From positions 73,880,877 to 73,944,876 of the forward strand of contig OY740768.1 of the NCBI GenBank assembly GCA_963513935.1: DNA of 64,000 nt. The letters are read 5' to 3'. Below the pieces are notes generated by a model. That model made no database searches. It was not told where the DNA came from and was given only the letters and a program-made list of their open reading frames with translations. Of the stretch, positions 13,583-25,649 are shown piece by piece. How positions within the stretch are numbered: the first letter of the stretch is position 1; every line of letters starts with the position of its first letter. This stretch comes from Aphrophora alni. Lineage: Eukaryota > Arthropoda > Insecta > Hemiptera > Aphrophoridae. Position numbers and translations under genes: made by a program.

Positions 13583-16142
13583 TTCTGTGTCTGTACAAAA
13601 CCACAACGCATAGCAAAGTAAATTATCGCCTTCTCTCAAAGTAGTTGTAATCTAGATATCTGTCTGTTTAAAAGTAAAAACAAATCAATTACTGCCTAAT
13701 AGTCAAATTCATAAAAATTGGGCAAAGCATATTATAATTCTATATCACGTATCACATCTTAGAAACTAGTGGCATACAACATGCTTTTTCGGAATCAACT
13801 TATATTATTTCAATTGAAACATACATTTCCAATGAAAAATCAACATTTATTTCTTCTTCCTACTATAAAACGTTTTCAATCTGAGTAAAAGTGAGTAAGT
13901 AATATCAATACTCAGCGCGTTGAATCCAAATTACTTGTTAACAACGTTTGAAATATAAAGGATATTAGATTACGTTAAAGGCAGATTCCCGTAACACTGG
14001 AAGCAATTTCCCCCTTCGATTGTCAAACTTTACCCTGAGGGATATCTGTAAAACAGGATGTAAACAGATAGTGTAAATTGACGAAAGTAGGTCGTTTGTA
14101 ATTTGCGTTTTAGGTATTTTTCTTTTCTGCAAGGTACTTTATTAAGGCATGTGCACTTATACTGCCTTATTATTGGTTTTAATTGTAGTGGTTGTGTGGA
14201 GTTTAGTTTTCTCCAGCAAAGATGTTCGTTCTGACTAAACAAAATAAATTGATTGTCATTATTTTTTGTATTATGAACCATACGAAATTCATACGTTATG
14301 GTTTAAATTATAATTTAACCCTTGAAACATCCCAGTTACATCATGGTTATTGAAAGAAATTAAACAAAGTTAATCCGAATAAGTGTTTTAAAGAAAAACA
14401 AATATTTGTCAATAAATAATCAATAATAATTATTCTTAAACGTTTTATACAGCACCTTAATTTTATCATCTTTCCTATCACAGGTATCGATTACTTATTT
14501 ATAATGATGAGTGTTATCTTAATATTTCAAACTATTTACTTTTTTTTACATAATCTGTCAAATGTATTTATCAATATCTAACCATTTATCCTCAATAAAG
14601 GTTTTTGAAAAATTGTCAAGTTTTATGTCCTTTCCTATTATTAATCTAATATACCTTGTAAGGGTTGTTGGAAACTCCCGTATTTAATAACAATTAATCA
14701 AGAAAATCAATAAACAATAATCAAAAATAATAATATTGGGAAGAAATTCAAATAAAAGAAGTTGTAATAAAACTTATATGTAAAATAAACTTATCGAGAA
14801 TACAGTCGACTGGCGGATGTACAAGCGGATGTGTCGGATTAAATTTCATAAAACAAGACGCCTGCAGTTTAACAGTTTCCCAATAAAGCTATATTGATGA
14901 CAACCAGAATATCTGCAAGATTGTGCAAAAAAATAAAAACCAATCAGAACCATTTAAAATTCAAATAAAATCTAAATGACCCAATCAGAAAAAAGGAGAG
15001 AAAAGAAGTGGGAAACGTTTCTCTAAAAAACGCGGTCTGTCTATCGCCATCTCTCTACAGGACAACACATAAAAACATCATCAAAAGGCCGATAAGGTTA
15101 CTAAATAATCTATTCGAAATAAAAAAAATATATAACAAGCTAATTATTCCATGATATTAAAAATAAATAAGTGTTTCATTGTATAAATAAGGGTCAGTCT
15201 TTAAATAAAACTCAAAATCAAGGTGAAAACGGGAGTGTTCGCGTAAAGCGTAAAGGTGTAGTGTGAAATATAAAAGTGTAGGGTTATAAAAGGTTCAAAT
15301 ATAAAAAAAGGGGTGCAGTGTCTAAAGAAAGGAGGGAGAGTGTTATGTAAGTAAAATTTAATATTTATAATATGTATTTGTAAGACAGATCTCGGTGGTT
15401 AAATAATAATTAAATCAAATGCCAGATTCCAAAAACAATAAATATCAGACTAGAGCAAATTAAAATTTTAAAAGGTTTTGTGCCATTTTGTTGGATTAAT
15501 ATCTATTAAAGAATAAAGTAAAGGATAAGTTGTTAAAGGATGTATTTAAAGAGTGTAAAATAGATAAGTAAGATTAGAACTAGACGTTTTGTAATTTAAT
15601 TTTTGGGTAGATGTTGAATGTGTTTATTGCATTGTAGGAAAGGTAGTTTAAAGCAAAATTTAAATGATTTATTAATTTATAAAATTTATTTATAATATTT
15701 AATATACTCAAATAGTTCACATAGCGTATCTCTGTAATTATTGAAAACCTAGTAGTTCTTTTGGAGTGCCTCACAAGCTAAGCAAAATTTTTGACTCGTT
15801 TCAAGAGTCTGGTGGAGCCCCCAAGGATAAAGGTAAAGTTTAAATATAAGTTTAAATTCTAAACGTTTACATAATCAAAAATAAGCCAAAATCTCACAAA
15901 GGTGTAAGCACTCAAAACCTAAATTAAAATTTAATAAAAAAATCTTACAAACTGTTCTCTTCTAACCATCTTTGACACAAATATCATGCGTAGTATCTTC
16001 TCTTTTCACACAATGAACAAAGATACATTGTTTAACTTATACATATTTTTCAAATAGGCACCAAAACACCTTTGACCTGTTAAATACATATATATTTATC
16101 TTCTTATTTGAAGGAGAAAACCTCTCGTCATAATCGATTTAT
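13582..16142. other. Unrecognised DNA; weak promoter-like signals
   Basis: No coding frame supported. Two CCAATCAG motifs occur near 14940 and 14980, a TATAAATA near 15184, and a GTAAGT after a G-rich leader near 15345. Together these resemble a promoter with a non-coding first exon, but the pieces are common words in AT-rich DNA and no downstream coding exon was found. Confidence 0.3.
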
Positions 16143-16144
16143 AA

Positions 16145-16239
<95 letters not shown>

Positions 16240-16240
16240 G
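16143..16240. repeat. Compound (A)n(AT)n(GA)n microsatellite
   Basis: About 20 A residues run into about 60 bases of AT dinucleotide and then about 18 bases of GA. The poly(A) start could be the tail of an old retrotransposon insertion, but no element body is recognisable upstream. Confidence 0.98.
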
Positions 16241-19200
16241 AAGAAAAGAACATAAAATAAAGCCCACTAGCCCTCGAATAATCTAATGATGTCAGTGTTG
16301 GAAAAGATCAGAGTAATTCAAGAAAGAGCTGACAGAAAAAAGAAAGACAGGGATCCAACCTTAGATCATATGAGATCCTGGTAGATTTCCAGGGATTGCT
16401 AAGCTCGTACTCACTATATTGAGCGGTTAATGGCATGCCGTTTATAAAATTATGCCATATAATATTCAACATCCTCATTTTTCTATCAAATCTTCACTTG
16501 AGGTATCCATAATCGTGAATATTTGCCCTTCATCAACATTTACCACGTAGGTTCACCTCTTTGGTTTATTCAGTAACTTCCACGCTAGCAAGTACACATT
16601 CAATAACCATTAAAGCGTTTGTCGATACTGTTCTGTAATGATTACCTATTGACTGCTATTGTTCTTTTACTGCATATTCATCTTAAAGGAATATAATAAT
16701 ACTTTTTTCGTCGTTGCAATCATGTCGCTATGTTTTTTATGTAATGATCATCCCATTATAGATGCTCCAAAATGAGCCAAGAATGTATATTCATAATAGT
16801 ACCAACTCTTTCTCACCATCATCTTTCTCACTACTAGGATTCCTTATTTTTAAATTAATTTACTTAAAGTTGTAGTCATCCGAAAAACATTAAATCGATC
16901 GAGACTTAAATATTTTGCCTATAATTTTGGTTTCATACGATATTAAACATGCTCTTCATAATAAGGTCTATACGCATTTATTGTAGAAATAAATTAATAT
17001 GGACGGTTTCTTCTTTGAAGAAAGTAAAGTTCAAAACTCTTACTTATCCCTAATTGAACCCTTAAAACATTCCTTGATTTCTGACAGTAGAGGTACTTGA
17101 ATCTCTAATTTATTTAAAACATTTATTTTTATTACGATGCAAATTTAACTAAACTGGTAAAATATTTTTAGTAAATGTTTTAAGCTCACTCAGAAAAAAA
17201 ACATTGATATACGGCAATTCACAGTTTCTATGAATACTGTTTTTATCTCAGAGTAAATTTTAAGCCTATATTACAAGGAAAATATTTTTGGAATGAGTAG
17301 AAATTATATTATTTAGTTCTGGATTCGTCCCGTTTACCTTGAACCAATAAAATAAGTTTAAGATTTTTGTTACGTGATTGAATTTATAAATTTCTTATTT
17401 CCATGGAGAATATTATGTTAACGTTTATAAAATAGTTCGATTTTATTAATGATTAAAAACACGTAATACCAAATTATATTGAAGATGGTTTCTTCAAAGT
17501 CTTGATCCTGTTACTATTGGACTTTGTATAATAACTCAATATTGTTATTACACTTGTTGATATTGTTACTGCCAAATTTTCTTACGATAAACATTACCAC
17601 CATTAAAATAACTAAAATATACCAGTAAATATAACTTATAATAACTAATCACGAAATTATTTTAAAGATAAGCCTTTTAATTGACCACTGAAGAACAACA
17701 TGAATAAAATAACTTGAAAGTTAGTTGTCTTTGATAACAAATGAACGTAATTAATATAACATGATTAGCGTACTCTACATTCATATACAAGGAATGTTTC
17801 CATTTTCTTCCTGAGACTGGCTTAACATTTCATGACACAATAATCCCAAGGGGAGGATCCAACGTTTTAATCACTCCTCGTCTGTCTATTATAATTAAAC
17901 CATTTTACTTTCATCAACACGTGTAATCCTTTGTTAGCGCTTCAAAACAATTCGTGTATGATTTCCAGAAGTTAATTCAGTATCGAAAGTATATAGGCAA
18001 ATTTAGTTAGTTACGTAATTTAGTATCACACAAACAACAAGTCTAGAATGCGTCTTTATAACTTTTATACCAATAAAAATTTATTACAATGATTAGTTAC
18101 AGCAAAATTATTACATAGAAACCCTAAGAAAAAACAAAAATCAATTGATTACCTGTTATTTATTTTATACAATATTAAGTATAAATATTTTCGCTTTTAC
18201 AAAGAAAAAAGTATAATTTACCTGTAAAAATGTGTAATCTATACAGATAAGTTTTATTTTACATATTTTTTTCTTTATCATAATTTAGATATAATGTATT
18301 GTGGTGGTGAACAATTTTATACTAGGATTTTATCGTCCTTATCCTCATTAGGGCAAAACTTTTGTTTTTGAACAATACATTTATGTAATCTTGCGTATGT
18401 ATTTATTTGTTCAGTTTATTCTGTTGAGACACCGTAAATGACCAATTAGTAAAAATGATTAGCCTACTATGTAATTTTATATTATATATTTAGCAATAAT
18501 AATTAGCTACGTTTTTTTTGTCTTTGTTAAGCATTTGCCAAATGAAGAATTAGGAATAACGTTTTTTGAAACTAGTACAAACTACGTTTGTATATATTTT
18601 GAATTTTAAAACGACAATCGTTCAAAACAGTTATGAACTATTTCAAGGCATGACACTAATATGTTACTAGTAAAGCTCATTGTAAAGTATATAATGTAAT
18701 TATGCGGACAACGCCTATTTATGAGCTTTGGAATGTGAACTGTTTTCTGAAGCTTTCATTCAGAACGATTTAATTGACAAAAAAGTATAAACTTCTCTTA
18801 CTAAATTTTCCTTGTTTTCATTTATATGAATGAACTGACAATCTTTTTGAAATTGATACGGTCACAAAAATAACAAACATATTATTATTTATATAAAAAA
18901 CACAGTATTTTGCTTCTTGTGATTTCCTCTAAAACATAAAATAACTTTTTTTTAATTATAAATGTGCATCATCAGATTTTGTGAAAAAGACAAACAGTAA
19001 TGGACAGTTTACACTTCAACGAAATTGGTCATCAGCCACTGAGGCCAACCAGTGGACACTCACTATTCTAAAGTAATATACAAAGTATTAATTAGTACTA
19101 AGATCCCAATGAATAGTAAAATACAATCGGAAGCAGCACTTTTTATGTTTCATATTGATTATCGTCCCATATAACTAGAGATAAGAAGTATTTCAGATAT

Positions 19201-19264
19201 TTTGGAATTGGCGGCGAAATCATGTGCTCTACAACTCTTGGTTGTACACTAAATGCATTATTAG
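16241..19264. other. Unrecognised AT-rich DNA
   Basis: No supported gene or repeat. A GC-balanced patch at about 18990-19070 just upstream of the R1-type remnant could be a detached piece of the same element, but its translation is not diagnostic. Confidence 0.4.
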
Positions 19265-20560
19265 AGTCTCGTATTTTAAGCACCTAGGAGGAGGAATATT
19301 ACAGTGGGAGTAGTGGAGGGGTCTATCCTAGGCCGCATCCTATGATGGAATTCTGCATATGTAAATGCCAGAATACACATTCTTGGTCGGTTATGCAGAT
19401 GACATTGCGGCAGTTATAGCGGAACGAGATATTGAGAGCATACAACGGAAGCTTAATCAGGACATGAGAATGATAAAAGGTTAGATGGAGTAACATGGTA
19501 TCTGTTTATTTACACAAGACAGAACTGTAACTTGTTACGTGAAGAAAAGGATTATCTCATTGCGTGTAGGCTCAAGAAATATAATGACCGAAATGTCTTT
19601 AGGCGTGGAGATTCCTTAAGTATAGAGGGCAGTTACAGAAATCTATTAAGAAGGCATCTCTGGGGTGACACTAACTCTCATGGCCAACATGAGAGGTCCA
19701 ACAAATTCCACAAGAAGGCTGCTTGTGTCAGTGACACATGCAGTTTTGCTGTATGGGTGTGAGATTTGGACAGAAGATTTAAATACGAAATCGTAAAGGA
19801 GGAAATTAGTAGCAGTCCAAAGAACGACAGCGCTGAGAGTAGCAAGCTCTTTCTGAACCGTATCGGAACGCGTCATGCTTGTTATGGCGTGAATCCCCCT
19901 AAAAATTTAAAAGGTTTCAGAATGGCGGAAAATATGGTTAAATAAGAGAGAAGGATTATTAAAATCAAAGACAGAGGCAAGGAGAGATATTCTTAATCTC
20001 TGGCAGGAGAGATGGGAAAATGAGACAAGAGGGAGATGGGGGGCAAGACTGCTTGGAAATATTGAGCCATGTTTAAACGGAGCACATGGTGATGTCAATT
20101 ATCACCTGACACAGCTATTGTCTGGACATGTATACTTCCAGATGTATTTACACAAAATGAAAAAAGTGAAGAGCGAATGCTGCACGTTTGGAGATTCGGA
20201 CCAAGATGACGTATTACACACTTTCTTACAGTGTAAAAGGTGGAACGATGAAATGCTGAAGCTAGAGGCTGAGATCGGAAGACTGACACCAGAAAACATA
20301 GTAGGCAAAATGCTACAAAGGGAAAGAAATTGTGATCGCATATCTCATTTCGCAAGAAAGGTACTCCTGCCGAATAAAAGTGAAAGTCTGAGGGCTCAGT
20401 AATCATCATAGAAGATCGACCTAAGTGGTAAAAGAAACACCACTTCGAAGTATTGCTACAGCGGTTCCGAAGTGGAGTTCTTGTCCGCAGAGAGGGGGGT
20501 TTTGGTGGGTATACCCTTAGATAGAGCCACACGGCAGCATCAAGGGGAGTCCCACACTTA
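19265..20560 (+). mobile_element. R1-clade non-LTR retrotransposon, 3' half of ORF2, degenerate
   Basis: This is the C-terminal half of a LINE reverse transcriptase polyprotein, broken by frameshifts and stops. In order: a GVPQG-SILG-like piece (GVVEGSILG, about 19305-19335); the catalytic box YADD (19392-19403) within GYADDIAAVIAERD; the post-RT region with ANMRGPTNSTRRLL and AVLLYGCEIW (about 19685-19780); then LWQERWENETRGRWGARLL (about 20000-20060) and YHLTQLLSGHVYFQMYLHKM. A cysteine/histidine cluster follows (C-C-x10-H-x4-C, ending HTFLQCKRW). This order, especially LTQxLSGHGxFxxYLH before the Cys/His cluster, is typical of the R1 clade. The intact stretch 20118-20402 ends with TAA. Low-quality homology continues to GVLVRR near 20480-20500. 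The 5' part and ORF1 are absent, as expected of 5' truncation. The element is dead. Confidence 0.9.
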
Positions 20561-21420
20561 GTGCGTAAAACGTTCTCCCCTATATAAAAAAACGCTGATT
20601 AAACAAGCTCTAGTGGAAAAGGGACAGAAAAAGAACTCGAATACATGTATTGGATATAGATATCCTGATATGATGAGGGTTCTAGGTTTAAATATAATTG
20701 TTCTGCATTAGATTGTATTCACTGTAAATAAATTATAATAATTTATTCCACATGGTTTTGCAGCTTAGTTCTGGAAAATACATTAAAATAGCTACGATGT
20801 AGAGCTACATTAAGGGAATGTTTTGTAAACGTGTGTTATGTACGGTTAATTTAAGCTCAACTGTTTGGAAGTAAGCCATGAGATAAAGGTCATGTTGATA
20901 AATAGGAGAAACATCTATAATGATGACTTCGATACTTAAGCTGCGTTTCAAATCTACCGGATTAAGTTATGTGATTTGTTTTATTACCGAAAGCCTTTAA
21001 AGGAAATGCCATGACCCTATTTCTGAAAAGTTAAATTGTTGAAGTTTATCTACTTTTTTCTCAGAAGCTATACAACATATCAATATGACTTTTGTTTTTT
21101 TTTTTTATTACACTATTCCTAAAATTTGACCAGTGTTTTCTTTTCTTTTCTTTTTTTTTAATTTTTCAAATAATAGTATAGTTTTTTTTTTTTTTTACGA
21201 AATGACCAAAAAAGCTAGTTTAAAAAAAATTTATTAACATTTTTTTTCTTAGAATTTTGTTAAACCGTCGGGTCAAAGTATGCACCTCGACTTCCTCTAA
21301 GGTAAAAATAAATCGTTAAGATATCTATAGTTGTTCCTTAGAAAAAGGTAATAAAAACTTTCGGGATATTACATTTAAAGTTAAAAGTAACTTAACATTG
21401 AATATTACAAAAACATAAAC
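20561..21420. other. Probable 3' flank of the R1-type element, then low-complexity T-rich DNA
   Basis: 20561-20740 may be the element's 3' untranslated region; no clear poly(A) tail or target duplication is visible. 21060-21260 is T/A-homopolymer-rich. No coding frame. Confidence 0.4.
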
Positions 21421-21424
21421 CTAC

Positions 21425-22290
21425 GTCAGTGCACTCCAGTCCCCAATTCGGGTTTTTTAGGGTATTCATCTGCTTCATGGTCATCTTTCAACCCCCTTTT
21501 CGCTAAAGTAGAGTTGAGCTTTGCCAGCACTTTATCTCCAATTCTTTTATAGCTTTTTCAGCATTTGCGATTTTTGCTTCTATTTCATCAAACGCACTAA
21601 CACAGTTCACACACGGAACAATGCCTAGCTTAGGTTACATCTAGGCATGTTTCCCAATTTAAAACAAGCTAAAGCTTTGTACACACGTAACTCAAATGTA
21701 TTCCACATGGCAAATGTCCTCTTCGGAATGCAAGACCAAACCATGTTATGAGTCACTCGCTCGGATTTTTTGTGGCATTGAAAATATTTCTTCAAAAGTT
21801 CTGGAGAGGCTAAATCTTTAAAAACAAGCTTGATTTCAGATATGTTAGTGACAGGTATATGAAAATGTTGATCATGATTTTAACTTTCATTGTTTTCATT
21901 TCCAATTTGTAATTTGCACCAGCTACTGGTTTATTTCGGGCAAAGTCCAGGTGCTGGCTCTTGGTTACCGTAACACAAATGGAAAGAAACAGCCCATACA
22001 GCTGCTTTAATCTTTTGTAAGCTATCAGTATTTAGCCTAATGGCAAGTCCATAGTAAATTGTAATTTGTTTGATAGCAACTCTAGTAAGTCTACCACGAC
22101 CAACTATTCTTTTGTCTTCGGAAAGTTCTTGCTTTTTAGCTTGAGTAGGCGAATGGACAACCTTTTTGGCACATGGGTTAGACTTTCTAATTTTTCCATT
22201 ATAAAGTCAGGGAATATGGTTTATACTGTGACACAGTAGTGTTGGAGGCAGTGTCACCATTATCAAAATACTTTTGCAACAAAAGATACC
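21425..22290 (-). mobile_element. Mutator-like (MULE) transposase remnant
   Basis: Read on the minus strand from about 22290 downwards, three-frame translation gives blocks in the order of the Mutator-like transposase domain proteins widespread in arthropods. They are: NGDTASNTTV then KPYS; KLESLTHVPKRLSIRLLKLK; GRGRLTRVAIKQITIYYGLAIR; KIKAAVWAVSFHLCYG; PAPGLCP and SWCKLQ; IKLVFKDLASPELLKKY; HNMVWSCIPKRTF; and NTFELRVYKALACFKLGN. The last block is a helical tail, FDEIEAKIANAEKAIKELE, ending NPNWGLECT. Frameshifts and stops separate the blocks, so this is a pseudogene of the C-terminal half. I found no terminal inverted repeats. The family name rests on my memory of motif order and was not searched. 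Confidence 0.75.
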
Positions 22291-22943
22291 CTAGCTAAAT
22301 AGTAATAATAATACTACAGAAAAAAAACTCTTGATTTTAAAAATAATATTCGATTATATTAAAATTTAAATTTTAGTATTAAACTGGGGATTAACATTCT
22401 CACACACCACCTCACTACTTGTTTAAAGTATAACTAAAACTCATCTTACTCTCGTTGTTATTTCTCCTTAATTCACTTGATGCCTTATACGTTAAAAATT
22501 AAATATGTTTTAGTTAATGAGTTACCTTGTATTTCTAATGGTATCAATAGTTCTGAGATAACGGCGAAAAAAACTCGAATTTTTAGTAATTTACTAGAAC
22601 ACACGAGAGAATATTTCTGTTTTCCAGTAATTGGTAGTCAACTTTTAAGTTATTTATTGAGTTGGCTGGAATACCTTTTGGTCTAAAGGAAATAAACTAA
22701 CCAAAGTTAATTTTAGTTAAGATTTTTACCTTTATATCACCTATATTCTTACGTATAAAATCGGGATAATCTTGTTCACATTGACAAAGCTAAGTATTTA
22801 TATTTTGGATATATTTTGTAAAATAATGACGTTCTACATATTTGCAATAGAAAAAGTTAATGAATGACAATATGAAACGTTTAAGTGAAAAATTATGTTT
22901 TGGTGGAAACTAATTGTATATAAAATCTGCAACTTTTGTATCG
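22291..22943. other. AT-rich flank, nothing recognised
   Basis: A 69-codon plus-strand frame at 22477-22686 has no recognisable domain and is not supported as a gene. Confidence 0.4.
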
Positions 22944-22968
22944 ACACACACACACGGGCAAGCGCGCG

Positions 22969-23051
<83 letters not shown>

Positions 23052-23072
23052 ATACACACGCACACACACACA
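22944..23072. repeat. (CA)n microsatellite with a (GC)n core
   Basis: CA repeats, a short CGGGCAAG interruption, then CG repeats (22963-22977), then about 65 bases of pure CA and an imperfect tail. Histidine/threonine- or cysteine/valine-rich frames over it are repeat translations. Confidence 0.98.
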
Positions 23073-23470
23073 TAAACGTGTATTGGTACCGTTGTGAGGA
23101 TGTGTGTCCCCTACGACCCTTGTGAGAAAGGTGTTATAAATCGGTTTAAAGTGATTCCAGCTATACGTGGCAATTAACAAATTTCATGATATTTATGAGT
23201 TGTTAGGAGTGCCAAAGTTTATTCGTTGAAATATTGTTTTTTATTAATGTGTCCTAGACTATTTTTAGAGGGCTATAACGGTTTTTGTGTTAATTTTTTT
23301 GCGAGGATATGTGTGAGACTTTGTGAGCCTTTTGTGTAAACCTTTATGAGGAGTTTAAATGTCTCACTAACTTGTAGCCCCTTAGCTGTAACAGAACCAT
23401 TTCCCACATATCTAAAGCATTCGGAATAATCACAACCATCAACATTTGTGCAATGTTCGAAATTAGAAAT
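23073..23470. other. Flank of the CA tract with GTGAGGAT motifs
   Basis: Contains GTTGTGAGGATGTG near 23090 and GAGGATATGTGTGAG near 23303. These words also flank the second CA tract near 28550-28600 (see findings). No coding frame. Confidence 0.5.
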
Positions 23471-23474
23471 TAAA

Positions 23475-23995
23475 ATGTATATGCTTGTGAATTTTTTGTC
23501 ATTAAACTCAAATATTGCATTTATTTTTCGATTTGACCAACGGTTCGTCTGTAAGTCTGTCCGACGCCAACAACTTTAGACTGCTCAAATTTAACAGACT
23601 ATAATCTTATGTATTTTTTGTCATTAAACTCAAATATTGCATTTATTTTTCGGTTTGACTAACGGTTTGTCTGTTAGTCCGTCTGTCCGGCGCCAACAAT
23701 TTTAGAATGACAGAATTAAACAGACTATATTCTTATGTATTTTTTGTCACTGAACTCAAATATTGAATTCATATTTCGGTTTGATAAACGGTCGGTTCGT
23801 TATTCCATCTGTCCGAGCCCAACAACTTTAGAATGATCGAATTTAACCAATTAAATTAAAATTCTTGTGTATTTTCTGTTGCTGAACTTATTTTTGTAGT
23901 ATGGTATGTCCGTCATCAAAACACAAATATTGTATTTATTTTTTGAGTTCGCAACGGTTTGACCGTTAGCTCGTCCGTTATAAAACAAATCGGGC
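23475..23995 (+). repeat. Minisatellite, about four copies of a 122-132 bp unit
   Basis: The landmark TCATTAAACTCAAATATTG recurs at about 23500 and 23622, as TCACTGAACTCAAATATTG at about 23748, and as a weaker fourth copy at about 23880. Spacings are about 122, 126 and 132 bp. Each unit also carries TTTATTTTTCG, an ACGGTTYGTCTGT-like segment, TGTCCGNCGCCAACAA and TTTAGAATGA. Copies 1 and 2 are closest and divergence increases rightwards. Confidence 0.85.
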
Positions 23996-25019
23996 ATATT
24001 TAGATAAATACCGAACATCTGAATATATTTATATAATTTATTGCAACTGAAACACCTAATAAATAATAATGTATGTAAAAAAAAGTTTTCGTGTATGACC
24101 TTATAAAAATATTATCTCCATTTATATTGAAATGTCAGAAGTATGCAATGACCTACGAGAAAATATAATGTCTTAAACCATAAATTAGCATGTTTGAAAA
24201 ATAAATAATACAAATATATTGATATCGCCAGAGATTCAAAAAATGTTCAAAGTCTATCGTTAATGATTTTTGAAAAGCAAGAATTTATTACCATATAAAA
24301 CAAAATTAACCGAACCAAAAAGCAGGGGTTTTATTCTGCCCTAACCTACATATTCAGAATATAATTGGATTACAAACATATAATTAACTATCTGCACAGT
24401 TAGAGAATTTTAATTCCTATCATCCAATAAAAGAAAAAAAATCTACAAGCCAATTAAAAAAGATAAAAAGACGTTTATGCGGGGTGATAATTCACATATA
24501 CACAATATTACTGAGTGTGAATTGAGGTAAATTAATTTATATAAAATATATATCAAAGAAATTAATTAAAATCATTATCAGAGTAAACTTATTGGTTTAA
24601 ATTAGAATACATAAAACAAAAATATCGAAATTGAGGAAAATATAGTCAAAAAGTAAAATTATATATTGAGTTGCAGAAAAAAAACTTTATATAAAATAGA
24701 AATACATAAAGTCTGCATTAATGAAAAAAATTAATAATAGTAATGTAAGCCTACGTTAAAATTGGTTTACCTAATAGTTTGTTTTTAATCGTTTTAATGT
24801 GAAAATAATACATTTATTATTTCACTACATAAATCTATACATTATAACAAACTATATTTATCCCTGTTAGTGTAATAACTCTGAGAATAGTTTCTTAGTC
24901 ACGATTGACCAACAATTAATTTTTTAGACAAACCTTCAATACTTTTAATTTCTGCAGTCTTCAACTAAAACAGGTTGTCAATGAAACCTACAAATTATGA
25001 ATCCAATAAGTATTTATTC
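23996..25019. other. AT-rich non-coding DNA
   Basis: No feature supported. Confidence 0.5.
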
Positions 25020-25400
25020 GAGCTAAGGCAATAACAAATTTTTATCATTTGGTACATGAACAATTTTATTGTTCTTTTGCAAACATGATTCTTAGTATAT
25101 TAAAAAAAAATGAAACTTTATCATTGGTACATGAACAATTTATAACTTTTTTTCAAACATTATTCCTAGTTTAGTAATACAAATAGAACTTAATAGTTTT
25201 GTACATGAACAATTTTAAAACTTTTTTTTCAAACAAGATTCCTAGTATATTAATTAAAATGTAACTTTATCATTGGTACATGAACATTTTAAAAACTTTT
25301 TTTTTAAACAAGATTCCTAGTATATTAATAAAAATGTAACTTTATCATTGGTACATGAACATTTTTTTAACTTACTCGCAAACATGATTTCTATATAAGT
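25020..25400 (+). repeat. Minisatellite, five copies of a 75 bp unit
   Basis: The landmark GTACATGAACA occurs at 25052, 25127, 25201, 25276 and 25351, spacing 74-75 bp. Each unit continues with a T-rich run, CAAACANGATTCCTAGTATATTA and AACTTTATCATTG. Copies 4 and 5 are nearly identical, the outer copies more diverged. It lies just downstream, on the minus strand, of the pseudogene at 25650-26363. Confidence 0.93.
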
Positions 25401-25649
25401 TCATAGACCTAAATAACAAAATCATATAAGTTAACTGTCTTCAAGAAAGAAATAACTTAATAATTTTGAAAACTTCTTAGAGAACACTTGTTTTTGTAGT
25501 AATAAACAAACAACTACCACTTTACTATAATACTTATACAGTTCTAATTTTATTATTTAATAAATTAAATTGGTACAGTCTTCAAAAAGTCAAGAAAATT
25601 CTCAATTATTTTAATTTACTTCTAAGTTATCCTACAATTGTTACTTTTT

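Noticed and set aside
14930..15350. CCAAT boxes, TATAAATA and GTAAGT as a promoter
   Set aside because: Spacing between TATA and any initiator word is poor and all words are common in AT-rich DNA; no downstream exon.
20095..20532. 145-codon minus-strand frame
   Set aside because: Antisense shadow of the R1-clade element's C-terminal region, which has recognisable motifs on the plus strand.
22834..23180. Cys/Val and His/Thr-rich frames
   Set aside because: Direct translations of the CA/GT microsatellite.
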